Shown: positions 1 to 13,100 of the stretch, piece after piece
Layout of the letters: each line of letters begins with the position of its first letter
Position numbering within the stretch: position 1 is the stretch's first letter
DNA from: Auanema rhodensis
Taxonomy: Eukaryota; Nematoda; Chromadorea; Rhabditida; Rhabditidae
Length of the DNA stretch: 64,000 bases
Direction: 5' to 3'
Assembly: GCA_964057225.1 (NCBI GenBank)
Contig: OZ059898.1
Location: forward strand, 8,618,001 to 8,682,000
Program-made: the position numbers and the translations under genes
Notes under the pieces: generated by a model
Databases searched by the model: none
What the model was told of the DNA's origin: nothing
Seen by the model: only the letters and a program-made list of their open reading frames with translations

Positions 1-1013
1 CAGATACTACAGTATTGCATCCTCACCAAAACACAATAATAAGAGAGTATGTTTTCTTTTAGTTATTTATTGATAATATTAAAATGGAAATTTCAGGTTG
101 CTGTTTGCGCTGTTGTTACAAGATATAACATCGGAGATCGCCAGCTGAAAGGAGTCTGTACAAATTATCTTGTTGATAAGGTTTGCTTTTTTTAAAATTA
201 TTGTTATAAAATAATATATTTTTTAGCCTGCTGGTCAAAATGTTGCTATTTATGCCAGAAAATCGACTATGAGATTACCTCACCGCCAGACCAATCCAGT
301 AATTATGATTGGTCCTGGTACAGGATATGCTCCATTCAGATCTTTCATTCAAGAAAGAGCTTTCCATAAGAAGAATGGTATAGACGTTTGCATTTGTTTA
401 ACTTCATCCATAATTCTTCAGGGCGTGAAACTGGAGATATGTTCCTTTATTACGGTTGTCGTCATCCTGATCAAGACTTTATTTATCGTGAAGAACTTGA
501 AGAAGCTGTCAAAGAAAATGTGGTTACCAAATTGTTCTGTGCTTTCAGTCGAGCTCAAGATAAAAAAGTCTACGTTCAGGTTTGTTTATATACTTTATTT
601 TTTATTACTGTTTTGTTTTTAGGATAAACTTTGGGAATCTCGCGATATTGTGTACAAGGCTATTACTGATGGAGGATACATTTACGTTTGCGGGTAAATT
701 TATTTCGATTTCTCCAATTGATTTTCAAACCCAATATATGAACATTTCTTGCAAAAGGAAAATGACGTTATTTGTTCACGTGTAATTACGTCAAGACGTG
801 CTTCAGCATGCTAGAAATCGACTTACATGTCATATAATATTACAAAAAAACGAAAATCGGTTTTTCAGTGACGCTCGCTGCATGGCCCGTGATGTTCAAG
901 CCACCCTTCTTCGGATATTTAGAGAGGAAGGTGGTAAAACAGAGCAGGAGGCTGCCGCTATGTTTAAAGATCTTGAGAAACAGCGTAGATATCAAGCCGA
1001 TGTTTGGTCTTAA
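1..1013 (+). CDS. emb-8: NADPH-cytochrome P450 reductase, 3' part
   Basis: C-terminal 217 residues of the FAD/FMN reductase that passes electrons from NADPH to microsomal cytochromes P450 at the ER surface; the 5' part lies left of the window. Exons: <1-46, 97-180, 227-377, 422-579, 623-693, 869-1013; all joins keep frame. Visible family motifs, in order: [10 protein letters not shown] (FAD site), GVCTNYL (FAD pyrophosphate), [12 protein letters not shown] (NADPH ribose), FLYYGCR with [23 protein letters not shown] (the S-R and K/Q residues that recognise the NADPH 2'-phosphate), [15 protein letters not shown], and the C-terminal DVWS whose Trp stacks on FAD. Nothing looks broken. The introns are 43-50 nt except the last (175 nt). 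A candidate AATAAA lies at 1305-1310. The C. elegans orthologue is emb-8; nitric oxide synthase and other diflavin reductases are less likely because of the DVWS end and [11 protein letters not shown]. Confidence 0.95.
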
Positions 1014-4000
1014 ATTTTATAATTTGCTAATATTTTTCATACATTTCATAAGCTAAACTTTCAATTTTCATTTCTGTCTAGCATTAATCAGGCATATTCT
1101 GGAAAGTTTTCTATCTTCTTTGTACTGCTTTTAATATCCTTACTAGAAATAATCAAATTCTACTGATTTATCAAAATTTTTTTCAAAGTAACTTACTAAT
1201 CATTTAAAGAGCTTTTTTCATAAATTTTTAATTTTTTTCATCAATCATCGCTATTTCTTAATTTTTCCCAGCTTGCGGGTATTTTTTTAAAATAATTTAA
1301 TTCAAATAAAGAAGTTATTATGCTTTATCATTGTACATTTATCACCAGAGGGAGCCCCAGACATGTGATAAACTGAACCACTCATTGGTACTGAGACGTT
1401 TCGTGCTGTTGCTGTTTGAAGCATCACTGCAACAGGAAAAAATAGGAAAATTATAATTTTTCTAACTAAATAAGGTTTTTTTCTACTTGTTCAAATTTCT
1501 ATTATAAAATAACTATTTACCTGATTGAGCAGGATGACAGAGATACAAGACAGACAAGAAGAAGAATAAAGGAAAGCAGAAAAATCCGGGAAACAAAAGC
1601 CATCTCGGTGAAGCGAATAGTCAAGAATGATCAAAATTATAGTTATAATAGGCGGTTTAATAGATTAACAGCGTCGTCCGTTGGGTAGGTTCTCAGGTTC
1701 TGAAGAAGAACTGTGAATGTTTTTCTTGAACGAAACCAGAACCTAAAAGCGAAACTGAAGGACAATGGGTTGATGAATGATGATGATATAACTATACATG
1801 GAATTAATAGGAACGCCTGTATGTACATGCCATGATGAAAACAACTGTATAGATACTATACAGAAAGCGGCAAATTGAATCATTTCATTATAGTCTTTCA
1901 AGATTTTATTGAGACCATTCGAATATTCTAGCTTTTATTTTTACCGATTTATTTGAAATATCAAATAATGCAAGATATTGAAATGTGTGCTAATTTCGAG
2001 CGCGTACCTTTACAATCGTACAACAAGGCATATATTTTTGAGGCTATTGGCGTAAATTCAGATAGGAGAATCATCTAGAATCATCTAGGAGAATCATATA
2101 TTTTTGAGGCTATTGGCGTAAATTCAGATAGGAGAATCATCTAGAATCATTGAACGGAACCTGAAATAAATGCAATAATACCATCTAGAGTTAACTACAA
2201 TTTCTTTACTTATCTAGGATATCAGAAATACTGTTTTATACATTTTCTGTTTACTGATATAGTTTTCAGGACCAGGATTTTTAACGCTCAAACTATTATG
2301 TTATTTCTTCATAACAAGTCTGTATAATGTATAAGATGGCCAAGATAAAAAAAAGTAAGTGAATGAAGCTTATTCTTGTCAGGTATTTAGTGTTTAATTG
2401 CCTCTATCCCACGATTTTCACCTGTCCTGTTTCTGGCTTAATTTCGAACGCCTATTACATCTTCGAATGGTACTATCCATTTCATTCTATCTTTTTCTCT
2501 TTTTCTCTTTTTGTTTCTCTTTCTCTTACTCTTTCTCTTTCTCTTTCTTCTCCTCTTCATCTTCATTTTCATCTTGATCTCCCTAGTCATTCATGGGCTT
2601 ATCCCTAGAGTGTTTTTTTGCCTTTTCTCTTTTCCTCGAGGCTTTGTACAACATGACTGAACAGCTACAATCCTGATGGAAATCAAGCCACGTTTATCAC
2701 TTTATTGAATTTGCTGCTTCTCAAACAAAAATCCTAATTGCTTGTTGCACCTGCCACGGATTCAACTTTCCACGATATCTTGTTTGAAGTAGTCCTTAAT
2801 TCAGAACATAAGCTTGTCACTACATACTACCATGAACGTGTCACATCACCCATGACTATTTAATTTAAGTATCTTCTTTTCTTGTTCTTTTGATTACGAT
2901 TTTCTTAGAAGAAAATAAAAAAATGAATATTTATATTTTAAAAAACACCTAAGTATTAGTTTAATTTTTTCAATTATAAAGTATTTTTTCAAATCATTGG
3001 TGGTTTGTTCATTGTTTTTGTTTTGAAATATTTTTCGTAAGATCTATAGAAAGTTTAAAAGTTTAACTGTTTTTTTTTCCTGACATCCCCTAAGTTTTGA
3101 TGTTTCTGTTTTGAACAGCATGAGTGTGATGAAATGCATCATTTTGTTTTACATTAAACTTGAAGTTATAAGCAGAATATATTTGTTGTTTTTAGGAGTG
3201 CGGTCAAAATAAAAACGAATGCTCGTGCTTTATCCCTCGCCCTCCATATCAACTCAGCCAGCGGTGTCTCTACATGGTCATTCGTTAATACAGCTGGATA
3301 AGGTCCGCTAATTTTCTTATTATTAAATATCAAATTAGTAAAAGAGAGAATTTTCATTTTCAAAGATAAGGTTTTTTAATCAAAAATACATAATATTCGT
3401 AGTTTCATCGCGTGTACTTCACATGTATACTCCCATATGTTTATCTCGTGTGAACTCACATCATCTCATTCGTTTGAGTTGGAAAGAAAAGATGAGATAG
3501 TGAGAGTTCGCATCTTTGAATTTTTTTTCACATGACGCTCCTGATACACCACCAACACCTTTTGCATTTTTCACCAGTTATCTTAATCTTATCTTTTTAA
3601 ACTGGATATTCTTATCTGTTTTACCTATTGAAATTTCACTAGTTTTTTTTATCTAATGGCATAGTCGTAATATTACCTTTTAACGTCAAACAAAAAGATA
3701 ATATAAGTTAGCTATGTGTTATCCAATTGTTGTTGCTGTAAATCCGAAAAAGTTTAATTCGAATAACCTTATATAATATTTATCTCGTGGTTATTCTATT
3801 TCTATATCCCAGTCTGTTGAATATTATTTCTCTTTGATATCTAGTCGCGCCATAAAGACGTTAAGTTATTCCGAACCTAAGACTGTGATTGGTTAAGAGA
3901 GAAAGGAAAAAAGAATGTCCATAAGATGAAGATGAGCAGGTGCACTAGTGTCAAGCCTGCGTCTCATTCACACTGGTCATTTGGCTCTCCTTAAATCATG

Positions 4001-4659
4001 TGTTCCCTCAACGTTCGTTTATATTGTGGTACTGGCTCTGCTTTCTCCTTCGGCTATGTCAGTTGTCTGCATCTCTGGATGCTCGTCTTCTTCACTTTTC
4101 CCTTTTTGGTGTGGCAACACACGCACTCTGTACCCACGCGGGCGGTTGTGACTCAGTTTCGAAAGGAAATACAGGCTGATGAGGAACTAATGTATTCTAC
4201 ACTCATTACATTTGGTGTTCAATCTATTTAACTGTACTTCTTTGTTTATAGAGATTTTTAAAATTTTCTTGTAGTTATGTGCTTATCAACAGTTCCTGTC
4301 GAGGTGATTGTAAGAACATCTAATCATCTTTGCTTTTTAATTTTCTTCTTTTCCTTTTTATTTCTATTACTCATATTCCTATTCGATACCCTTATACACA
4401 TTCATTGGTTTTTGAAATGTTGTTAAAGAACAAATAGCTCACTTGTATATCTTGCTCATCTGTACAGTTTTTGTATCAACACAGTCGTTTCATTTTCTCT
4501 TTCATCATATCTTTTATTTTTCATTCTCGTATCGTTCTCCTCACTTTTTTATTGATTTTTCACTATTTTATGTTTTAACTGAGTTCTGTTTTTGTCCGAC
4601 TCATTGTCATTGTCATTTATTTCTTCCGTATTGAATCTTTAACCGAGTTCTTGTGACAG
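1014..4659. other. Intergenic region emb-8 / sup-26
   Basis: No convincing coding exon. It contains the emb-8 3' UTR, a 66-bp tandem duplication (2029-2150), a CT-rich stretch near 2500-2580 and, at the right end, a somewhat GC-richer patch (3940-4200) that may be 5' UTR or promoter of the downstream RNA-binding protein gene. A short minus-strand open stretch at 3166-3300 is not supported by splice sites. Confidence 0.6.
2029..2150. repeat. 66-bp tandem duplication
   Basis: Two near-identical copies with a 66-nt period: 2029-2094 and 2095-2150 (second copy about 10 nt shorter). Each begins CATATATTTTTGAGGC and contains AATCATCTAGAATCAT. The copies show essentially no divergence, so the duplication looks recent. 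It is not in a gene. Confidence 0.85.
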
Positions 4660-7600
4660 ATGCTTTCCATGGATCGCCCTTCTCTACCACACGTGCCTCT
4701 TCAGAATCAGGATGGTCTTACCTTGCGCTTCAGCCCCACCGCAAAGAATACGGTAGCTTTTTTTTCCTTATCCTCTTAAAGAAACGACAGAAAGTTATGT
4801 TTTTATGACTTTCTTCTTCTTTCCTCTAAGATATTTTCACTATCATATTAACTCTTCTTTTTGACATGTGCATATTATGCTGCTAGCTTTATCGGCGGAA
4901 TTCTAATGGCTCATTTGTTTCTAAACATTTAATATTCGTCTTCTTACTTTTTTTTAGTTTCTCTCGTGTAAATAAGTCATTTATTGATATTAAATATCCT
5001 TATGCAATTCTCACATCAAAAGATGCATGATTCTTCGATTCATGGATTTTTAAAACTATTTTTCTGGAAAAATTCGGAAATGTAGTATTCCCGACTACAA
5101 GATGCCACACTTTCGGTTCAAACCATACATGCTCATATTTCTTGTGGAATTCGACGTACAATTTCGGTCAATATTTCCCAGTTAGATCGTCTCTTCGATT
5201 TCATCAGTACAGCAAGAACCGTCAGCAAAGTTGGTCTCAATCTTTGATCTGAATCTTCTCTTTTCTTCCTTTTATAGTTGTCTTCTTCGAATCTTATCAT
5301 CCTCTCATGTTGTTGTATACATTGACAATGAGAGTGCTGATGTTTGTCCCGCTGCATACGCTGCCCTCCCCAAACCCCTCGCCCATCTAAATGTTTTACT
5401 TGATTTCACAAGGCTACGATATATTGATGGGCAGTTTTTTTTTGGTTTTCGTTGTCTGCTTCAGCTGATTTAACTGTATGGCCTCGAATGATGGATATCA
5501 TTTGCTGCCCGTCAGGCGTAGACCATCGTTTCATATATTCTGACAATATTGAATGAATAAACGACAGAGTTTCTATGTACAGTGGTGACTCTCCGTTGGA
5601 GCAGCTGCGCGATAAGGTTTGAAACAATAAGTAATCAATTTGATATAGTGCTTTTTCATAACTCACATTTGAACTTAGATTGAAATTTAAAATTAATTGT
5701 TAATAGCATGGTAATAGCTAAAAGGTTTAAAGTTGTGATATAGAAAGACCATTTCTCAAAATATGTAATGGACTGATTCTGGTATCTAATCATGACCATC
5801 CGAGCTTTTTATCGCAATACTCCCTCTTGTATTTTTTTCTCTATATAATTTGTAATATTCTACTTTTCGATATGTCAAAATGATATAAAAGTCTTCTTTT
5901 AATCTGATTTTGTTTCATTTTCATGACTATCTATGCCCCCCCCCCAATATTAAAGCATTCTTAGTGTTTTGAAATCTTCTTGAATAATTTTCGAGTCCCC
6001 TATGGTATTGATTGACTTACATATTACTAACGATATTGTCCTAGTAGAGCCCTTATATTCACTCAATGATCTTTATACATATCCGTACTCTTTACCTAAC
6101 CTACCTGTTGTCTCTTTAGCTATTTTTGTGTCAGTATTTCCCTTAAATGATCTTTGATCATCTATCCCAATGGGATCACATAAAGTGAGCAATCTTGCCG
6201 ACTACCTTAGTGGGCTTGAGAATTTATGCGAGATAGAAGAAGATATGAAGATATATAAGAGAAAAAGAAAATAAACCTTAAGTAGTATTTAAGTATTGAA
6301 ACTTTGATCATTCATTACTTTCTTCTATTCAAGCTTTTCTCTCTTATTTCAACATATTTTTATTCAATCTAATTAATAAAATAGTAAGGAACTCTGTTAA
6401 ACGTCTTCATTCTTACTTTATGAGATAAAGCTATATCTCATGGTTTTTTTGATTTTTGTTACTTGACTTTTTTAAACATTCTCTTGTTGGTTCTTGATGT
6501 AACTAGTCTCAGCTCACTGAAACTACCGTAATTTTTTTGTTTTGTTTCCTAGATGAATATTAGGTCGTGTTCTTTCTTATCTATAAATTTTTCTAACAAA
6601 GATTGAACAGCTTACAGAGGCTTCAACGTAAGTCATAAAACTTAGCGTTATGTTCAAATTCTAACGTCATTGTTCTCTTGACTACTTTGATCAAATATTA
6701 TGAGGAGATATATCCGTTCTGACTTTGTTCTCATCCAACCAGTAAGAGACGATGATAGTACAAAATACCAAAATCGGAGCAGCAACAGCCGCGGGGTCTA
6801 AAGCAGATGGTCTTGTGATGAAAAAGCCATCTGGGCACCTTTCCGTTTCTCTTTTATCCTTTCCCTATCTCTCACAACAACAAACCACCCACAACGATTG
6901 AAATTCGCTTCTTATCTCACTTTTGTACTAAGTACTATGCGGTTACTGATGTATGGTCAGAATATACCCTTCGCGTTTTCAATGAGTCTCATTGGATTTC
7001 AGGATAGCCAGAGAGCATTTTTCTATTAGCAAATCTTTCATGATTGTTTGGCATCTTTTTCACCTATTAGTTCATGATCATGACTAGCCAACGCCATCAA
7101 GAGTTGTCCTTGAGCGGATGACGATTCCACCACCAACCTGATTAGGCCCAATGACGGCTCGCTTTTGGCCTCTCGGTCAGCAGAGGCAACATCCGATTCG
7201 TGTTTTTTCGACGTCTGATTTCATCTTTTTCGTGTTCGTCAATCGATTCTCATTGTTCAGGTAGTTTTACAAAAACGCGAAAAAAATTCCTTCTGCAGTT
7301 CATCTCTTTCCTGTGACCCAACTTAAGTTTTCTTTGTTTTTTACGTGATTCTTGCAGTGACATTTCTACAAGCCGAACTTTAAAAATATATCTTTCGGTT
7401 TTCATAAATCTCAACAAAGATTAGAACTATTTTTAGTTTTTTTTAATGTTTGGGACAAAATATATTTTATTTAACAATAGTTTAAAAATTTTATTTAGTA
7501 AATACATCTTATTGAAAATTAGGTTAAAACTAAATGTTTAAGTTATCTGAAAAGCTTTGCCTAATCATTGTCGTTTATGAACAGCATTTATAACAATTTA

Positions 7601-10094
7601 AACTATTTTTGCACTTTTCTCTATAACTATTTGTTGGTAACACAACTATTTCTATGCAACAACCTCTCAGTTTATCGTTTTCGAGCTATATTTTCTCCTT
7701 TTCCTTGATTTGGTTTTCCAAAACATTGGATGAAAACTACGAGGTCGAACAACACGCTTCAAAACCGGTTCTTTCTGCTCATCATAAGGATGTAAAGATG
7801 AGCCAAAATTCTGTCATTATTTCTGAGAATGAAAATCTAAAAAAATATCAAATGATTCCTTGCTCTTTTCTCAAAATTTTTTTGGCTACTAACATATTAT
7901 GCAAGAGCGAGCATAATCGCTGTTGTTCTATCAAGTCTGTTGCTGTATATAAGTTCGAATGGTGTGGGATCGCACAGGCCGATAGGCCGGGTGGGGTCTT
8001 GGCCAATCGCCAACGGTCGCCCGCCAAGACGAACCCCGTGACGTACTGACGCTCTCCACCTATCCCACTTGTCAACATTCCTTCTCGCTTCTCTTAAACG
8101 TTGTTGCCTCTCTTCCTCATTTGACTGTCTTTATTGTAACATTGAATTGTAGAAGGTTCCAGAAACTTTCAGTTAAGAAACAACAACTACGTTGACTTGT
8201 TTTCGATTTTAAAATTCATCAGAATCTACGATCATCTCGTTCAAACTGTTTGCTTTTAATATATCTCTATCTACAATTTTATAGCTTTTAAACATTCTAG
8301 CAACTCCAATCTTAATTATAATACTCTACTTCATATAAAAAGAAATATTTTAAAAACTACAAATATAAGTATGAAATATAATCTCTTAAAATCATGATTA
8401 CTTCATAATTTAAAGAATAATCACATTCCTTTTCTACAAAAAAAATCAATTCAAAATAATACTCAAGACATTTTCTTTAAACTTATACAAACTTTATGAA
8501 AAATCTTTGATCTCTCAGCTCTGCAAACGTACTACCTAGTCTTCATAGAGATTTTCAACGGTCTTGAAATTTCCTCACAGATATTTGTTTTTTAGCTTTT
8601 CTTACAACTGTTCATTGACCGTCTTCCTTTTATAATTAGCTTGTACAATTAGATCAAAACAAATTTATTTCTCCTAATTGTCACTTTAAGTTTATCATGA
8701 CTTTTATCTTTAGTTACCTACGTTTTTCTCATTTTTCAGCTGAACTTTCTGTCTTTTGACAATTGAACGTTACCTCTCTTTCTGTCGATGCTCAGCTGCA
8801 ATCGGGTTCTATTTACTTTTTCCTCAAAAAAAACCTCAGTCTTCTGCTGTTTCCATGTCTCCTTTACGTTTCTTTCATTGATTCCTGCTAGTAACATCTA
8901 AAAAATCGTCAACTTATGTTTTTCAATTCTCTGCAGTAAAAAATTCAAAGATTTCTGAATTATTGATGCAACGATACCTGTACTACGTGATTCTCTGATA
9001 GTAGGTTGATACGGATGTTTATTGTAATTACAACTTGCGCTTCCTACAGCTCAATGAACTTAGCAGTCTGCTGTGATCCTGACTTGACCGCCTGACCCAA
9101 CCTACTAAAGCATAGTCCATTCCAAGTTGATCATCGAGTTTGCCAGTATCGATTGCATCTATTCTCTAATAACATCCACTAAACGACTCACTCTGAGAGT
9201 CCGGGTATTCCGGTCTTTCTAACGTTCACGTTTATCCCTTTATAGCTAAAAACGCAAAATTGGCGCATTTTACGACCTTTACTTGGGTCACTGTTGTTAT
9301 TGTTTTGGGCATTTGTTTTTCTAGTGTTCTGCGATTTTGGTACAGTAGTGCACAATCGCCAGAAATCCTCCTAATATCCAGATACAGTGCTCAAAGCCAA
9401 CCAGCAAACGCCTAGGAACTTTATAGTTTGGTCGTTTTTATTATGGTTCCCAGCACGCCCACTTCCGGAATTTGTTTGTTATGATTTTTCGTTTTCGAAA
9501 CTTCCCGCATTTCCATATGGGATCCCATAAGAGGGCAAATCTAAGGCATATTACCGACAATGCTCCCATGTTATCCTAAAAAGGATACTAAAGCTTGTTA
9601 ATGTTTATATTATGTTCTTACTGATTTTATTTGCTGAATTTATTTGAGCTTAGTTCAATTATGCGAAACCAACTCATAATGAACTTTTTTATTGAGAATT
9701 ATCAGTAGCTTTGAGAGTCAATAACGACATCTGCACTTTGCTTGTATTTCCTCTTCTGATATCTTAGCGATAGGCCTTTAAAGATTTTGATCTTTACACT
9801 CTGTTTCTCAGCCTCTTAGTATATATTGTATCATACATCTGTTAGCTTTGTACGATTTACATTGGTAGTGTTGTTGGAAATTTTGCCAATTTGCCAGCTG
9901 CCACAGGTTGTCCCTTTTCGTTTTTTGTTTAGAAGACCAATCTGTTCGAAATGAAACTGAGAGATGGAAGGAGAACGATAAATTGCTGCATTTTTTCGTT
10001 GTCTGAACTTTAAAATTTATTAATGAGCCGACTGGTTTGAACTGAGCAGCTATTATTTTCCGCTAAAGTTTCAAAATAATAGTTGTATTATATA

Positions 10095-10144
<50 letters not shown>

Positions 10145-13100
10145 CTTTGGTCTCAATCGTTCAAATTTTAAAGTAAGATATCTATGTATAGCTGTTCGCT
10201 ATTTGTATTTGATTCCATTGCAGTTCTGTAATGATTTACTTAAGTTTTCTATTGTCTTATGACTGTTGTTGTGCTTTGGTTGTTCAACTTCACCCGCTGC
10301 TGTTGCCTGCATGTCTTTCTGCGCACTTTTCAACCCTGACACTTTTTCTTCGTTTTTTGTTATTCAGTTATTCGGTCAGTGTCCCTGCTTCCTGGGTCCA
10401 AGCCCAACAGTGTATCCTAGTCACGAGATGTTCGTGGTCTTCCCTCTGTGACTGTCTTTTTCCTTATTTGGAAATACTCATTGTCAGCCATGCGTCAGCC
10501 TAGTTGTAGCGGAGATAGTAAAAGGGGTGATCGAAGAGGAAGAGGTCGGCTGACTGGGTTTGTCCGTGGTGGACTTGACCCTCTCGTCTCTTTCCATTAC
10601 AGTCTGCTGCGCTCTTAATTCTCTGCACTCTCTTCTGGGCTGTGTCAGCGTCCTCTCTTCTCCTCTGTGTTAGCAATCAGCCAAGGCCTGGCACGTGGCC
10701 AAACATTTTTTGGCGTTTGTCCAACTGCCGAATTTTCAAGTTCTCTTGTTAAATCGATAGATTTTTGCGCCTTTTTTTGACTTACATGGAAGTCAGCTGT
10801 GCTATGTTCGTATGTTCCATCCGATATAGTTCTGATGGTCTGGTTCTTAACGAAAATTTACGTGAAAGAATCCTTTATTGCACTTTCTCTTCTTTTTTTA
10901 TCTTTCGAATGAACATTGTGCTGATGATTCTGATTTAATGATTTCAGGTTTCCCTACGAGACTCGCAGTTGAGCCGACACCAGTTAAGTAGTGTCAGACT
11001 TACTACTAATCGTTCTTCTCAAAAGTGAGTTACTTTCGAAGATTTTTCCGCTTAATGTAGTTCTGAACCTGTTCTGGATGCTTTCTACAGTTTACCTGAA
11101 ATTCGGCGCAATAGTAGTCGCTCATCAAATGTTCCTCATTATATTATCATTTGATTATTTCTTTATTCTAGTATTCATTAAGCTAACTTTTAATTTTTCA
11201 CTATGTTATCATTGCTGTGCATATTATTATCAAACTTCATTTAAAATCGTTTAAAAACTTTAATTCTGAGCAAAACTATTTTAACCGTTTTCTATATTCT
11301 TGACCGTCCAATGGGCCTTGTATCAACGAGACACTGGCCTCCATTTTCTGTTGTTTACGCGAATACCGTTCGGAGTTCGTTTCTTTTGGTTGACCAATGA
11401 TCTCTTGAATTGACAGATGAACGACGACGTTTACTTATAGTTTGAATCCTTTTTAATAATATTTTTGGTTTTTTTAAATCTTATGTCCTCAACATGCTGA
11501 CATGCTTTTTGTATTGAATACAAATGGGGAACTATTTTTGCAAATAACTTTTAATCAAAAAAAAACAACTATTATTCCTATTTTAATTATTATTTTTCAC
11601 ATTTTTTTCGTGGTTTTAGTATCTTTATTATATTTTGGGTGGTCTGTGCTCTATGTAGAACTATTTTATTGATCCCACAATTTCTCCATCAATTTCCAAG
11701 TCCCCAATTGATTTGCATAAAGTAAAAAAAATCTATGTATGGGAAAATTATCTAATGTAAGTATTATGCATTACCATATTCTCTTACTGACCCTGTTGTC
11801 TCTGTCTGTTTTTTCAAGAAGTGCTATTGTTGTTAGCAGGAATTGTTCAATATTGCTATTCTATATTATGTGCTAAAGAGGGTTTGCTCACTCCTACTTG
11901 CCATATTATCAACTTGCATTATACATTAATCTCATTTCCTTATTTTTTCTTCATATTCTTTTTTGTTTAATTCAATCAACAAGTTCTGAAATTTTATAGT
12001 TCGCATTGCGATCAACCGGCTCAACGGATCAGCATGTCTCCGGGACAGAATCCGCAATACAACAACAACGGAAACGTCTACGGAGTACCTCCACAAGTAG
12101 GCGGAGCTCCACCTCAATCTCAGGTTCAGCGTAATCCAAATGGAGGTGGATTTTATCAATATGTATGATTTTTAAAATGTGTACAAGTTATTTATGTTAT
12201 GTTACTTGCAGAACAATAGATCTGGATATTATGGAGGAGCTAACGGTGTTGGGATGGCCGGTAGAACAGGCTTTGGATTGCCCAGAGATGGTACCCCAGT
12301 TCAAGATGTACCTCTAAGTGCTGTAAGATACTCCTCACTAAAATTCTTTTCATTGTTTTGTTTTTGTTATCTCAGACTAACCTGTATATCCGCGGTTTGG
12401 CTCCTGATACTTCTGACGATTATTTGAGAAACATGTGCAAGCAGTATGGACCAATTGCTTCTACTAAAGCCATTATGGATAAGACCACTGGATCATGTAA
12501 AGGATATGGATTCGTTGACTTTGAAAACAGAGAAGCTGCTCAAAGAGCAGTTGAAGAACTGAACTCTAGAGGAATTCAAGCCCAAATGGCTAAGGTTGGT
12601 GTTGTGCTTCTGATCATAATTGTTTTTAAAAACATATATTTTTTCCTCCCTAAGCGAAGGCAATTTCAGCTTCAACAGCAAGAACAAGATCCAACTAATC
12701 TCTATATTGCAAATTTGCCAGCTCATTACAATGAACAGCTCTTAGAAAACGTTTTGGCTCCTTATGGAATGGTTATCTCCACTCGTGTTCTTCGTAATGC
12801 TGATGGACAAAGCCGCGGAGTAGGATTTGCTCGCATGGATTCAAAGGTATAATTTGTTTTGTTTTTTTATATATTCATTCTATTTAGGAAAAATGTGAGG
12901 AAATTATCGAGGCTTTAAACGGCAAACGTTTATCTGATATGACTAATGAGCATCCACCTCTATTAGTGAAGCAAGCAGATACTGGCAGAAAATCAAACAG
13001 AAAGAGAAATGATATCTCGTTCGAAATGGGAATGTTCCATACTCAGGTATAATGTTTTACAAGTATTCTGAATATGCGTATATTATAGCAATTCGTGCCT

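Larger units (their letters stand above)
4753..10947 (+). other. Long 5' intron of sup-26
   Basis: About 6.2 kb between the first modelled coding exon and the exon at 10948. It contains candidate alternative first exons (5575-5616, 10490-10556), an ORF-like GC-richer patch at 5100-5420, a C10 run (5936-5945), a foldable GC-rich element (7964-8068) and a TA microsatellite (10087-10141). The rest is AT-rich and shows nothing recognisable. Confidence 0.55.

Noticed and set aside
6752-6904. 50-codon plus-strand frame beginning [15 protein letters not shown], considered as another sup-26 first exon
   Set aside because: No donor with a good consensus leaves it in the phase needed by either downstream exon.
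7951-7960. AAGTTCGAAT taken as a tRNA B-box beside the GC-rich fold
   Set aside because: No A-box, acceptor stem or anticodon arm of tRNA shape could be placed around it.
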